Below are positions 33,901-50,689 of a stretch of 64,000 nt of DNA, in pieces (position 1 is the first letter of the stretch; every line of letters starts with the position of its first letter). The stretch covers positions 67,297,001 to 67,361,000 of the forward strand of contig JAIOJX010000028.1 of NCBI GenBank assembly GCA_022376925.1, written 5' to 3'. The stretch comes from Tragulus kanchil (taxonomy: Eukaryota > Chordata > Mammalia > Artiodactyla > Tragulidae). The translations under genes were made by a program, and so were the position numbers. The notes below the pieces were generated by a model. It was not told the DNA's origin, ran no database searches, and worked only from the letters and a program-made list of their open reading frames with translations.

Positions 33901-34915
33901 TCTCATATGTGTGTCTAAGCTCAGATCTTTATTCTTAGCTTCAAACCTATATACCAAATCGTATGTCAGAGATCTCTAAGCTCCTCAGACACATAGAACT
34001 GAATTTGTCAAGAGGGAACTCAGTTTCTTCTGCTCTCCTGTGCCCCTCCCCTGTCAAAATCAACAACAAAAATCAAATAGAAATCTCATCAATCTGCCTC
34101 TTTCCCTCTCTGCTCTCAGTAATAGATCGCATTACTGAGTTACCATAGCACCATGCCTTTGCCTAAGGCAGAAATCCATCCACAAATCCTCTTTCTCTTA
34201 TACCTAATCGATCACTAAGACATTTCAGTTGTACCTGTTACATATTTTTCAAGCCCATTCACTTCTTTCTGTTTTTAATAGCCTAACCTAAGCCCTTGGC
34301 AGCTGTCTCCTAAATCACTGCAACTGGCTTCTGACTGCCCTGCTCACCTCCAGGTGTGAGCTCCACTACTTCACTCCCCACAGGAAAGCCAGATCTGATC
34401 TAAGATGTAAATCTGATTATGCCATTCTCTTTGAAGTCTGCAGTGGTTCTCCTACACTGTTAAGATTTCAGAGTCCTTAGTATGACTTTCAGGTCCTTTT
34501 TAAATATGGCTCCTTCTTACGTCCCTCGCCTTACTGTCTCAGGATTTGTCTTGCACTGTGGTCCAGCTGAGCAGTTTGTCAGTCTCAGTTATGGTGTCGC
34601 ATTTCTGGAGCTAGTGCATTTCCTCTTACTTTTGTTTGAGGGTTCTTCTAACTCATTTTCCCCTTTCTCTTGGCTAACTCTACTAGGTCTTTAGGAATCA
34701 GTCTCCTTACCTGACCCTCTAGGACTGGGATTGGTATTCCCTTCCTGTCCTTACCTTCATCTGAAAATATATTGATTGCCAGTTCTGTTTGACATTTGTC
34801 TAGTACTTGTTTTTTCTTCAACAAGACTGTAAGCCCCATGGGAGGTTGTCTTATTGTTTTTATTCCCAATATGCAGTTTGATGTCTGGCATGTGGGTCAG
34901 TAAATAATTGTTTAA
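33900..34915. mobile_element. L2-type LINE remnant (ancient)
   Basis: Ordered segments match the common L2-like stretch: 'taaatctgattatgccattctc' with 'cagtggttctcc', then 'gagtccttagtatgactttcaggtcc', 'ggctaactctactaggtc', and at the end 'gactgtaagccccatgggagg' plus 'tgtctggcatgtgg...taaataattgtt'. It is strongly diverged and has no usable frame. Confidence 0.55.
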
Positions 34916-35839
34916 AAACACTAGATTTAAAGGGCTGAATACTTAGAATTTGCACATGCAATTAAATTTCTAGAAAAAATAATCTGACAGAAATAACAAC
35001 ATAATCATTATTGTACTGCATGGTAATTAGGCATAAATATAAAGCAATTAACATGACTTATTTTGATTACTGTTGCTTTTACATAACCAAAGCATGGTTT
35101 GGTTTCAGTTCAGTTTTTCCCTCATTTGATACATTTCCCTTGACATCATGTGACATTTTAATCCTCATCACAAAGATCATGCTTCTGTGTCATCTTCACC
35201 TCCACAGTCTTGTGCCCTAACAACTGAGGCTCTTTTTTAGTGTCCACCCCTCTCCCATCATCTTGCTCCCCAAAAGAAATGCCTTCAGCACCACATCACT
35301 TTAGTAGCGTATTAATAGGGTGCAGAACTGACCTCCCAATCACAGTGAATGTAGGTTTTCAAATAATTATATGTCTTTGGGACAGACCATCACACCAGTC
35401 CTCTCCCATTCGTTTCCTTGAGCAACTACTCTGCATTCTGTGCCTCTGATGACTTGTTTCTATGAGAGGTTTTGGAGCCACCTGAAGCAGTTGAAACTCT
35501 GAGCCCCTTGGCTGTGTGACTATGATGATAAAGGGGAAGGAGCACGATACACATGCTATAGTCATAGATAATAGTTCTCATTCCCCGACATCTACAAATT
35601 TGAGGGTTAAAAAGATAAAGGAAAAAATGATAATGCCAGCCACAATCTCTCTTTTATCTCCTGCCCCTGACTCCAAAAAATGAAGAAATAAAGGACTGTA
35701 GTAATTTTCTCATCAAGGATAGCTCTTTTACTATATTACATACAAAGAAATTTCTCCTAAATCCTCCTTATCTAATTATTGCCTTTCCATCTTTTAATTA
35801 AAGGCAATCCTTTTATGCCACAGTAAGGAATAGAAGGTT

Positions 35840-35880
35840 TTATTAGCACCATGCTCTAACCAACTGAGCTAACCAGCACC
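35840..35880 (-). pseudogene. Retrocopied tRNA-Ile 5' half
   Basis: Read on the minus strand, GCTGGTTAGCTCAGTTGGTT then AGAGCATGGTGCTAATAA is the 5' half of tRNA-Ile(AAU), from near base 1 through the anticodon loop, where it stops. It lacks the T arm and is not a functional tRNA. AGGAATAGAAG at 35826-35836 and 35883-35893 is an 11-bp target-site duplication, showing insertion by LINE machinery. There is almost no A tail. Confidence 0.85.
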
Positions 35881-36878
35881 ACAGGAATAGAAGTTTTAAA
35901 TGCAAACCCATGCAAGAGAGTGAATACCTTGATGCATATGGGTTTCAGTCAGATATATAAAGAATTGATGCAGATCCTTATTTGCATTTGCAAAGAACAG
36001 TTAGAAAGCAAGCAAGCAAACACTGCCTAGCCTGATACTGTAGTCAGAAGATGCCACTTGGAAGGGAGAAGTGAGAAGGATAGTTAAGCGGCAGATAGGG
36101 AAATCTTTTGTTTGTACTGTTGCTTTTACATAACCAAAGCTTTTTCAGTTCAGTTTTCCCTCATTTGATACATTTCCCTTGACATCATGTGACATTTTAA
36201 TCCTCATCACAAAGATCATGCTTCTGTGTCATCTTCACCTCCACAGTCTTGTGCCCTAACAACTGAGGCTCTTTTTTAGTGTCCACCCCTCTCCCATCAT
36301 CTTGCTCCCCAAAAGAAATGCCTTCAGCACCACATCACTTTAGTAGCGTATTAATAGGGTGCAGAACTGACCTCCCAATCACAGTGAATGTAGGTTTTCA
36401 AATAATTATATGTCTTTGGGACAGACCATCACACCAGTCCTCTCCCATTCGTTTCCTTGAGCAACTACTCTGCATTCTGTGCCTCTGATGACTTGTTTCT
36501 ATGAGAGGTTTTGGAGCCACCTGAAGCAGTTGAAACTCTGAGCCCCTTGGCTGTGTGACTATGATGATAAAGGGGAAGGAGCACGATACACATGCTATAG
36601 TCATAGATAATAGTTCTCATTCCCCGACATCTACAAATTTGAGGGTTAAAAAGATAAAGGAAAAAATGATAATGCCAGCCACAATCTCTCTTTTATCTCC
36701 TGCCCCTGACTCCAAAAAATGAAGAAATAAAGGACTGTAGTAATTTTCTCATCAAGGATAGCTCTTTTACTATATTACATACAAAGAAATTTCTCCTAAA
36801 TCCTCCTTATCTAATTATTGCCTTTCCATCTTTTAATTAAAGGCAATCCTTTTATGCCACAGTAAGGAATAGAAGGTT

Positions 36879-36919
36879 TTATTAGCACCATGCTCTAACC
36901 AACTGAGCTAACCAGCACC
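36879..36919 (-). pseudogene. Retrocopied tRNA-Ile 5' half (copy 2, within the tandem duplicate)
   Basis: Same insertion as at 35840-35880, shifted by 1039 bases by tandem duplication 9, flanking 11-bp repeats included. Confidence 0.85.
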
Positions 36920-37160
36920 ACAGGAATAGAAGTTTTAAATGCAAACCCATGCAAGAGAGTGAATACCTTGATGCATATGGGTTTCAGTCAGATATATAAA
37001 GAATTGATGCAGATCCTTATTTGCATTTGCAAAGAACAGTTAGAAAGCAAGCAAGCAAACACTGCCTAGCCTGATACTGTAGTCAGAAGATGCCACTTGG
37101 AAGGGAGAAGTGAGAAGGATAGTTAAGCGGCAGATAGGGAAATCTTTTTGTTTGTACTGT

Positions 37161-37611
37161 TTTGTCAAAGGCTAGATTTGTATGTTTCTGCATTTGTCTA
37201 CTAACAGATACAGTGCTCAAAGATATTTTATGCCTTCCATGGTTATTATTCACTCATCTTACCAGAAATCATTCATATTTACATTAAATAGGCAACATGC
37301 ACAATATTCAGAATTCTAGCTTTTGAAAACCAATATTCTGTTACTAATCATTCTACAGCCAAGCATTAATTTTGCACATATTGTTATGAATGTGATTCTT
37401 TGATAAAAATCAGTGCCTTAGTTAATAGAAATTTCTTGATGTTAAAAATTTTAAAAGGAGTAATATTAGTAGATATCTACTATTGATAGTTTTTTTATAA
37501 ATTCTTTTAAAAAATTAATGCATGTCTATAATTATATCTAATCATGAAAAAAGTAATCTGATTTTTTTTTTTTTTTTTGGCATGTAAGTCTTATTGGAAG
37601 GTATAGTGATG
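37161..37611 (+). other. NSUN3 intron 5, unassigned sequence
   Basis: AT-rich intron DNA with an 18-base T run at 37562-37579. No gene or named repeat. Confidence 0.5.
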
Positions 37612-39745
37612 ATAGGAAAACCCAAACTGTATGAGTTCATTTTACACTTACTGAGGACTCTTCAGTTTATCCAAACAGAGGAAGAAAATTTAGAGTCTCC
37701 CATTAGATTTATACAGCATGAATACATAAGATATATACAACTCTTACATGTTTCAGAGCGTGAGAATGTGGGTTGAAAATATAAGAAAAATTGAGTGTAA
37801 GGCTGTTCTGTTAATGAAGTGACATTTGAAAGTATACCTTTGTTATCATTTCTCAAATTACTTTGAGACCAGTCATTTTAGTAGCGTACTATGTTATGTG
37901 TGCACTACATAATCAGATTTTCTTGCCTCATTTTTATTTAAGTACATTTGGAAAAACAAAGTGAGGAAAATATGGTACAAGTGATATATACAGTCTTTTT
38001 AGAAAGTGGCCGTGCTAGTGCAAGAGAAGTTCCCATAATTTTTAGATAAGAAAGCATGAACTGAAGTTTGATTTATAACAAAAATATAAGTGTCTTATTG
38101 CAGTAATGTATCATGCTACCTATTTTCTTGGAGAAAATCAATCATGTTTAAAATAGTGACCCCTTCTGGTTTTCTTTTCTCAGTGCTTGACAACTAAAAT
38201 TGGATTTGTGAGTTCATTGAAAAAGGAAGCTTATATTATTTGATAATGTTTAGCAGATTTGTATAAATCATCCAGATAAGAGTCCTTAGCAAATGTTACT
38301 CTTACAGCAAGAGCTGCGTTTTAAACAATCAATAACATCTCTTCTGTCATGCTCTTGAGCTGACATAGGGATACTTTGGACTTTGGAGCACGGTCTTCAT
38401 CATTCGTCAACACAGTGACCAAAAATTGATATGTATATATTGGAAATAAAATCTTTGGACATATTGACTGAAAGATTTCCAGTACTCCTTCAGTGATGAG
38501 TATATTTTCATTTTAAAGTTTAACTCAGTTAACTTTGCATGTTATCCCTCATATGCTTGGTCATATGTTTGGAATCCAGAAAAGAAAAGCTAACCATTAT
38601 TACTACTACTGCTACTATCATTACTAATACTAGTTCTCCTTTTCTTTCTCCTCTTCCTCCTTCCTTTTTCGGTATACTGAAGGGGAAAGAAAATAGGAAA
38701 ACCCAAACTGTATGAGTTCATTTTACACTTACTGAGGACTCTTCAGTTTATCCAAACAGAGGAAGAAAATTTAGAGTCTCCCATTAGATTTATACAGCAT
38801 GAATACATAAGATATATACAACTCTTACATGTTTCAGAGCGTGAGAATGTGGGTTGAAAATATAAGAAAAATTGAGTGTAAGGCTGTTCTGTTAATGAAG
38901 TGACATTTGAAAGTATACCTTTGTTATCATTTCTCAAATTACTTTGAGACCAGTCATTTTAGTAGCGTACTATGTTATGTGTGCACTACATAATCAGATT
39001 TTCTTGCCTCATTTTTATTTAAGTACATTTGGAAAAACAAAGTGAGGAAAATATGGTACAAGTGATATATACAGTCTTTTTAGAAAGTGGCCGTGCTAGT
39101 GCAAGAGAAGTTCCCATAATTTTTAGATAAGAAAGCATGAACTGAAGTTTGATTTATAACAAAAATATAAGTGTCTTATTGCAGTAATGTATCATGCTAC
39201 CTATTTTCTTGGAGAAAATCAATCATGTTTAAAATAGTGACCCCTTCTGGTTTTCTTTTCTCAGTGCTTGACAACTAAAATTGGATTTGTGAGTTCATTG
39301 AAAAAGGAAGCTTATATTATTTGATAATGTTTAGCAGATTTGTATAAATCATCCAGATAAGAGTCCTTAGCAAATGTTACTCTTACAGCAAGAGCTGCGT
39401 TTTAAACAATCAATAACATCTCTTCTGTCATGCTCTTGAGCTGACATAGGGATACTTTGGACTTTGGAGCACGGTCTTCATCATTCGTCAACACAGTGAC
39501 CAAAAATTGATATGTATATATTGGAAATAAAATCTTTGGACATATTGACTGAAAGATTTCCAGTACTCCTTCAGTGATGAGTATATTTTCATTTTAAAGT
39601 TTAACTCAGTTAACTTTGCATGTTATCCCTCATATGCTTGGTCATATGTTTGGAATCCAGAAAAGAAAAGCTAACCATTATTACTACTACTGCTACTATC
39701 ATTACTAATACTAGTTCTCCTTTTTCTTTCCCCTCCTCTTCCTCC
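37612..39745. repeat. Tandem duplication 10 (unit 1081 bp)
   Basis: Bases from 37612 to about 38665 recur from 38693 to about 39745 at a constant offset of 1081. The copies end in a CT-rich low-complexity stretch, where they diverge. The unit is ordinary AT-rich intron DNA with a (TAC)n-like patch (38599-38635). Confidence 0.95.
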
Positions 39746-39849
39746 TCCTCTTTCTTTCTTTACGTTAGGTGGCAAGAGCTAAAAATTCTGAGATTAAAAA
39801 TCTGTAATTAGGACAAAGTACACGTTTCTTTTTAATAAGAATTAATAGA

Positions 39850-40148
39850 GGGCTTCCCTGGTGGTCCAGTGGGTAAAGAGCCTGCCTTGCAGTGCAGGGG
39901 GCACTGGTTCAATTCCTGGCCTGGGAAGATCCCATGTGCCATAGAGAGGCTGGACCAATGTGTTCAGTTACGAGCCAGCGCTCTGGAGCACATGAGCCCA
40001 GAACTGGTGCTCTGCAACGAGAGAGGCCACTGTGATGGAAGGCCCACACAGGCCAAAGAATAAAGATGGATGAAAATAAATAAATAACAACAGCAACAAC
40101 AACAAAAAAAAAACAATAAAAGAGGCCAAAATTAAAAAAAAAAAAAAA
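39850..40148 (+). mobile_element. CHR-type SINE, older subfamily
   Basis: It begins GGGCTTCCCTGGTGGTCCAG, with B-box-like GGTTCAATTCC and the body ending GCCAAAGAATAAAGATGGAT, then an A-rich tail with AATAAAAGAGGCC. It lacks the CT-rich 3' extension of the younger copies. The flanks AAGAATTAATAGA and AAGAATTTATAGA form a 13-base target-site duplication with one mismatch. Confidence 0.92.
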
Positions 40149-40900
40149 GAATTTATAGATCAAAATATTCCACATTGAATGAAATTGTAAAGAGTTGAGG
40201 GGATATCCGTAGCTATACTTTGTAGCCGTTGTACTTTCAATCATAAAAATATGTTTCAAGGGTAGATTGACAGTGTAAAAGACAGTCTTGAAAATAAGAT
40301 TTTATCAGCACTTATTAAATATCTACTTTGTGGCAGGAACTTTACTAGACACTGAAGGTACATAGGAGATGACTTGTCTTCAAGGTCCTCAGGGCAGTTA
40401 TCATAAAATATGATACGAATTTGGTAACAGAGGGACTAGTTATGGTGTACAACTGGTTGTAGAGGGTACAAAAGGAGAAACATCTAACTTCACTTAGGTT
40501 AAAAATGCAGTGTGGGCATAAGAAGATATATTTTTCAAAATAAGCAATGGATAAATATCAATATTTAAACTGAAGATATTTTTCTAACAATTTTTCATAA
40601 TCATGAAAGTAATCTAGTCTCATAAAGCATTTAGAATATACGAAGAAATATAAAAAAATAAAATAAGTCATCCATTGAAAGAAGCTATTGTTATTTGGAC
40701 TTACTTCCTTTGACTGCATATAGTACTTACAATAATGGAAATCATAGTGATATATAACATGGTATTTTTTTCCACTTACTTCATTAGGAACATTTTATTA
40801 TTAAGTAGTCCTTGAAAACATACTTTTCAAATGACTACATCATGTTAATCACTTTATTCGTAGGTTCATTCAGGTAATTAAGAGTTTCAAAGACTGTTTT
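40149..40900 (+). other. NSUN3 intron 5, unassigned sequence
   Basis: AT-rich. The stretch near 40310-40390 ('aaatatctactttgtggcaggaac...') resembles a common old mammalian interspersed repeat that I cannot name safely. No gene. Confidence 0.45.
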
Positions 40901-40904
40901 TTTA

Positions 40905-41089
40905 TTTTTTTATCTTTTTGCGGACAAAGAGATTTTATTGGAAAGGGCGCCTGGGCAGAGAGCAGTAGGGTAAGGGAACCCAAGAAAACTGCTCTGCCAT
41001 GTGGCTTGAAGAAAGACTGTTCTTTCTAATGACAGAATCTCATTAATGCAAGGAATAGTTACAAAAATATATCCTAGTGGAGATGAAAA
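40905..41089 (-). mobile_element. Possible LTR fragment
   Basis: The stretch AGATTTTATTGGAAAGGGCG through 'ctgctctgccatgtggct' resembles the 3' part of an artiodactyl retroviral LTR on the minus strand. No internal retroviral sequence is present. Recalled resemblance only. Confidence 0.3.
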
Positions 41090-41105
41090 CATCAGGCTTT
41101 TTTTT

Positions 41106-41276
41106 TTTTAATTGGGGTATATTTGTTTTACAATGTTGCATTAGCTTCAGGTGTACAGTGAAGTTATTGTTATACGTTTTTACAGAGTTTCCTTGTTTAC
41201 AGGTATACATAATCCCCCAAACAGTCATAGGTATATCCCTGAGCCCTGTCCCCTGAGCCCTCTCCCTTGAGCCCTC
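41106..41276 (-). mobile_element. 5'-truncated L1-like insertion with target-site duplication
   Basis: A poly-T start (poly-A of the minus strand) is followed by ATTGGGGTATATTTGTTTTA and 'cagcttcaggtgtacag'-like sequence of an L1 3' end. CATCAGGCTTTTTTTT at 41090-41105 and 41277-41292 is the target-site duplication. The distal end holds three imperfect copies of a 14-base unit (GAGCCCTGTCCCCT, GAGCCCTCTCCCTT, GAGCCCTCCATC). Confidence 0.6.
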
Positions 41277-41292
41277 CATCAGGCTTTTTTTT

Positions 41293-42054
41293 AATGACCC
41301 AGGTAAGAGCTTGATAACTCTTTGAGGAAGGAGTTAGCATCTGGCCTGTGATCTATTTCTCTTTTGATTTCCAGTAAGACACTCCCACAGAAAGAAGGCA
41401 GGTAACTTGGTTAAACATGTTGATAACTGACCTCCTTGATAAATAGACTTAATGAATTTTGCTAAGAGGAGAGCTCTTAGGGCATACTTTGAGCAGAATG
41501 TCCCTAGTTAGGATGGCTTGTGGTAAACACAGCCTAGAATCTATAGATTTTTGAGGCATGTCTTCCTGGAGAATGTTGTGTAAACTGTTCAACTCTCTAA
41601 GGTGTGTTGGAGATGTGTGACATAGCCTAAATGCTTCCCATTGTGTGAAGTGACTTGTCAACTTTGCTTATAGAAATCATCTATTATTCTGAGCTAGAAG
41701 CAAGACTTAAGAAGCCACATTGGATGTCTCTGCTTCTTTTGTGCCACTTGATTGCTTATTTACTTCAAGTTATTTTAGTAAAGCTTGAAAGTCGGTAAGC
41801 TCTCTCGTTCATGAGAATATGATTAGACCGTCCAGTCCTTTGTGTAGGCTCATCCCCAAACCCCAGCCAGCCACCTCTGATGAAACTAAACTGAGGAACA
41901 GATTTAGAGCTGAGTCTCAAGTGCAAGGCTTTTATTCCAGGTCCACATCTAAGTCTGGAAACTCAGCTCCTCTAGCCAACTGTTAGAAAGTAATAGCCCT
42001 CCCCCTTATATCCTCTGCACGGAAATACAATTAAGAGAATGAAGGACATTTATT
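41293..42054 (+). other. NSUN3 intron 5, unassigned sequence
   Basis: Intron DNA of average composition. No gene or confidently named repeat was seen. Confidence 0.5.
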
Positions 42055-42066
42055 AAGAGATACCTT

Positions 42067-42326
42067 TTTTAAAAGAATTTGGGCCTCTTTTATTGATCCT
42101 TCATTTATTTATTTTCATCCATCTTAGCTCTTTGGTCTGTGTGGGCCTCCCATCGCAGTGGCCTCTTGTTGTAGAGCACCAGCTCTGGGTGCACGCGCTC
42201 CAGAGCACTGACTCGTAATTGGACACACCAGTCCAGCCGCTCTGTGGCATGCAGTCCAGTGATTGGACTGGTAACCCTTGCACTGCAAGGCGGACTCTTT
42301 ACCTACTGGATCACCAGGGAAGCCCT
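42067..42326 (-). mobile_element. CHR-type SINE, older subfamily, internally deleted
   Basis: On the minus strand it runs AGGGCTTCCCTGGTGATCCA, then the body, to a TAAAAGAGGCCCAAATTC tail. About 40 bases around the B box and the GGGAAGATCCCAC segment are missing or changed (42246-42272). AAGAGATACCTT at 42055-42066 and AAGAGATATCTT at 42327-42338 are the target-site duplication. Confidence 0.9.
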
Positions 42327-42338
42327 AAGAGATATCTT

Positions 42339-42718
42339 AATGTGGAAAAATTCTGTATAACTAGAATAAAAATTCTTGTCTATAATATTAATTAAAAAAA
42401 AATGATGACGGGTTAGGATCCAGTGTGCCAAAGCTCAGTCAAATCCAAAAGAACAAGAGAGGTTTTGATGCTCGGGAATTGTGACTTTTTTTCCATTTTG
42501 CCTCTATCCACTAGTAAAAATAATAGTCATAAATACCATTCAGTAACTGTATTAGCTGCTTCTCCTATCCTTGTTTCAAGAGGCTCAAGTGCATAGGCTG
42601 AGAGAGTCTTGAATTGTTCACTCCAGCAAACTGGCTACCCTCAACCTTGTGGATAGGTTAGGAAGGCGCTCCTTCTTTGTAGAAACTTGAGGCAAGGATG
42701 GCAATAATTCTTCCCTAA
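42339..42718 (+). other. NSUN3 intron 5, unassigned sequence
   Basis: No gene or named repeat was recognised. The sequence abuts the ATE1 retrocopy. Confidence 0.5.
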
Positions 42719-42731
42719 CCATTTATTCTTT
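42719..42731. repeat. Target-site duplication, left side of the ATE1 retrocopy
   Basis: CCATTTATTCTTT is repeated exactly at 47906-47918 and merges here with the poly-T tract. Confidence 0.85.
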
Positions 42732-44507
42732 TTTTTTTTTTTTTTTTGTAGACAGAAAGTTTTATTTTTTCCATTCAATCTTTATCAAATGAACTGTTCA
42801 AAAAGCATATACAAGTGCAAATATGTCACATGCAATCAAACGTGTTCTGTCATTAACAGTCACAAGTTTTCTTTTGGAAAATAAGACACATTTGAGTAAC
42901 TTCTAATTCAACAATTTCCCAATGGTTTCCTTTTATTCCCCTTTTTAAAGTGAGCATCAGTAGATACATTTTAAGTAAATGATCGTCTTTCTCATCTGTA
43001 TTCTAATGAAATAATAGAAAGCCTATAAAATCAAGCCATATACTGTCTACAAATCTGAAAAGGTTCATTTACATAATAAATTCCCATACATAAAAAATCA
43101 TATACAGCTGATATTTTGTAAAATGGATAAAAATTAGAACACGCTGCTTGAAAGTAAACATAAACAGTAATAATGTCTTATCTAAATAATTTTAATCAAA
43201 TGAATAATATATTCATCTGATGATAGCTTCTATCTTTCAGAATATTTTTTAAAAAGTGCTCAGATTACATTTAAAAAAGTAAAAGTCTCATAGAACTGAA
43301 ATAATTTAAATAAAGACGGCAGCATGGAAAACCTCTGTTACATTTTTGCTCCCAAGACAGGGAGGCTGGTGTAAATTTACCTGAAATCGAAAGGGACTAC
43401 AACGTGAAGATGCAAATGCAAAGCTTCCAGCCTTGAAAAGATATAAGTGTCTTCCTTAGATGAAAACCATTAACATAAAATCAGACTCCTCAGCTGGACT
43501 GTCAACAGTGCAAGTGAAGGCACCCGCTTTGATTGTGCTCTCCTAGCCCGCTCTCAACATTCCCTCCACGAGGCCTGCAGTGGACAAGTACCTGTCCTTT
43601 GAGGACACTTGTTCATTTGGACTGATGCAGTACCTACTCTCAGAACAACAACACAAGAACAGAACATAGTAACCGAGTAGAAGAGTCTGCGGGGCCACCT
43701 CTCTCTGGAGCTTCACTGGAGCCAACCCACGCGGCCACCCTCAGCGACAGGACCCAGTTCTTAGGTAGGGGGCTTAATCCTTTTCCTCTGAGGGGACCCT
43801 AAACTGAATTCTGCAGGAAGCAGCCAGAGTTGTAGTAAAAAGTAAGATTCAGGCTTCATCTGATACCGAGTTGCGATCTTAATGAATTCCACTCCACAGG
43901 CTAAGGGCTCCGCTGAGAGCCCTTAGGGGTGTGCACGCTCGAGGGTATCACACTAGGGATGTCAGGACCAAGTGCACAGGCGCCGACTCACTGCCTGCTT
44001 GAATAGACACTTCTCAAGCCCCATTTTGAGATTTCTTTCAACTCAGTAGAACTTCAGGTGACTCTCACTTTCTTATTTATGTTGTTTTTAATGTTTATGT
44101 GCTTAGAGTATCATTTTCATAAAAACATTAAGCTCACTTCAGAGGGATTCTTCTTTTTAATGTTCTATAGGCTCTGAAGGCAGCTCTGGATGAGCACAGG
44201 ACGGGCAGCGCCCGTCACTGGGCCCAGCGCAACGCAACGCAGCTGTGCGCGCACACACCTGCGCCTGCTCCGGCCCCCGGCCCAGTGCCTGCCACCTTAA
44301 AGGTGGGGATGAGGGACACCTGCTGATGAGCGAAGGCCCAAAGCGACGAGGAGGAGGGGCCGAGGGCCCAGCTCCGCTGCCGGTTGCCAGTTACTGCGTG
44401 TGGCAACGCCTCTGTGCCTTCAGAGCAGGCGACGGGCCGGCCTCCTGTCCTGGAGCGAGGGCACGCCGCTTCCTGCTCTATTCAATGCGATGTGTTGCAA
44501 GGCATAG

Positions 44508-47660
<3,153 letters not shown>

Positions 47661-47749
47661 TCACTGGAAACGGCGTCCTCCATGGTGGGCTCCATGGGCT
47701 CATCTTCGCCATCCTTGGTCTATGAGATCCTGATAATCCTGTACAGTCA

Positions 47750-48640
<891 letters not shown>

Positions 48641-48732
48641 AAATACCACCCTCCTTGCCTCAAGTTTCTATAAAGATTGCTTTGGCTATTCAGGGTCTTT
48701 TGTGTTTCCATACAAACGCCATGCGTATTTTA

Positions 48733-49048
48733 TTTTATTTATTTATTTATTTATTTATTTTGGGCGGGGATGGGGTTGGGGAGGGAGGGGAGCAGGCGGG
48801 CCACTTCTATTGGTCTTTCATTTCTCTATTTTCATCCGTCTTTGTTCTTTGGCTCCTGTGGGCCTCCCATCGCGGTGGCGTCTGTCGTTGCAGAGCACTG
48901 GCTTGCGCTCCAGAGCTCCGGCTTGGTAATTGGGCACATTGGTCCAGCTGCTCCGCGGCACGTGGGATCTTCCCAGGCCAGGGATCGAACCGGTGCCCCT
49001 TGCACTGCAAGGCGGTGTCCTTACCCACTGGACCACCAGGGGAAGCCC
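48733..49048 (-). mobile_element. CHR-type SINE, young subfamily, nested in L1
   Basis: Minus-strand element beginning GGGGCTTCCCCTGGTGGTCC, with A and B boxes, the body, the CT-rich extension and an (AAAT)n tail. CCATGCGTATTTTA at 48719-48732 and CCATGTGTATTTTA after the element form a 14-base target-site duplication with one mismatch. A 6-base gap in the 'ggcgcatgcgctcc' segment (near 48901) is private to this copy. Confidence 0.92.
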
Positions 49049-49114
49049 CCATGTGTATTTTAGAAACAGTTTGTCAAGTTTCCTGAGAAACTTGTTGAGA
49101 TTTTGATTGGGATT

Positions 49115-49325
49115 ACATTATGTGTTGTGCGTTAGTTATTCAGTCATGTCCAACTCTTTGCAGCCACATGGATTGTAGCCCACCAGACTCCTCTATCCAT
49201 GGGATTTCCCAGGCAAGAATATTGAAGTGGGTAGCCAGTTCCTTCTGCAGGGGGTCTTCCCGACCTAGGGATAGAACTTGGGTCTCGTGCCTGCAGGCAG
49301 ATTTTTTTACTGTCTGAGCCACCAT
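49115..49325 (-). mobile_element. Bov-tA-type SINE, near full length
   Basis: On the minus strand it shows the tRNA-like head (GGTGGCTCAGACAGTAAA), body (TTCTTGCCTGGGAAATCC in reverse) and the BovB-like tail (AAGAGTTGGACATGACTGAA). It is inserted in the L1 at 48640-50640. Confidence 0.9.
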
Positions 49326-50689
49326 CTGTAAAATTCCAGTCTTTTGTTTTCATAGTTTACATGGTCTGTTGTTTCATTTCTCTGGAATTTCACACTCTGT
49401 ATATTTCTTAGAAACATATTTTTTTATTATTTAGGGGCCTTATTTTGCCATCATTGGCTTTAATTTGGGGAGTTACGACATTTTTCATTATTTCACAATA
49501 TTGGTAAATTTATTAAGTCTAAAAATCTATATAGCTTCTTTTGGATTTTCAATAAAACTTTCATCATTATGTATTATATAGAAATATATATATGTAATTT
49601 TTCTATAATCTGTCTGTTTTATTTAGGAGTTTTACATTTATGTCCATAAGTGAGACTACATATAGCTTTTCATTCTTAAAGTACTGTTAGAGTTTGAAAT
49701 CAAGGATATGGTAGCCTCTTATAATGAATTGAATAGTGGGCTTTTATTTATATGCTCTGGTATAGCTTAGGTAGCATTGAATTTTTTTTTCTTGTATGTT
49801 TGATAGGATCTCCAATTAAAGCCCATAGTCCTAGAATTTCTTTGTGGGATGAATTTTGAAAATTGATATAGTTTCTTTAATGATTATAAGCTTTTTCTTC
49901 TTGAATCAGTACCATGAGTTTGGGGGTTTTTGTTTGTGTTTTTAGTAATTTTCCCATTTCATCCAAGTCTACAGACTTATTGAAATAAAATTGTGCACAA
50001 TATCTTCTTGTTATCTTTTTAATATTTGTAGGATTTATAGCGATGTTTTCTTTTTATCTTTGTTAATCAGTCTTTCCTGAGATTTGTCCGAGATCCAGTA
50101 TTCAAAACATTGTTCATCTTTTTTATTGTAAGTCTGTTTTCTATTTCCAAACATATGTAGATTTTCTGGCTGACTTTCTCATTATTTTATTATGATCAGG
50201 AAGCATTGTTATATCAGCAGTGTGAAATTTATTTTGACTTGCTTTATAGCTCCATATGAGGTCAGTTTTTATAAATATTTTATGTTGCTTTGGAAAGAAT
50301 GTGAATTGTAAGTTTCCTTATTAGTACAGTGTTCTATCTGTTCATTCAGTGACATGTTCATTTCAGTGTAATGAATGTTCATTCAGAGAAATTTGTTAAT
50401 TCTGTTGTTCTGCCCTCTGTTGTATTATTTTAAAAAAAATCTGATTCTTCAGTCAGTTATTGAAAGAGATATGTGTAATTTGAATTTGTACATTTCTCCT
50501 TGTAGCTTTGTTATGTGTCACTTTATATGATTGAAGAGCATGTTATTAGTAGCATACAAATTTTGTTTTGTTAGTAGAATATAGGTTTTATTAGTAGCTT
50601 TCCTACCAACTTTAGTACCCTAATGGGTCCCCCTATTTTGCCTGTCAAAAAGTGGGGTTCTATTCTGCCTACTTAGTCTTGACCTAGAT

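Larger units (their letters stand above)
35068..37160. repeat. Tandem duplication 9 (unit about 1043 bp)
   Basis: Bases 35068-36120 recur at 36115-37160, with the copies sharing a few bases at the junction. The offset falls from 1047 to 1040: the first 40 bases of the right copy have lost bases (AAGCATGGTTTGGTTTCAG versus AAGCTTTTTCAG). The unit contains the tRNA-Ile half insertion. Confidence 0.96.
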
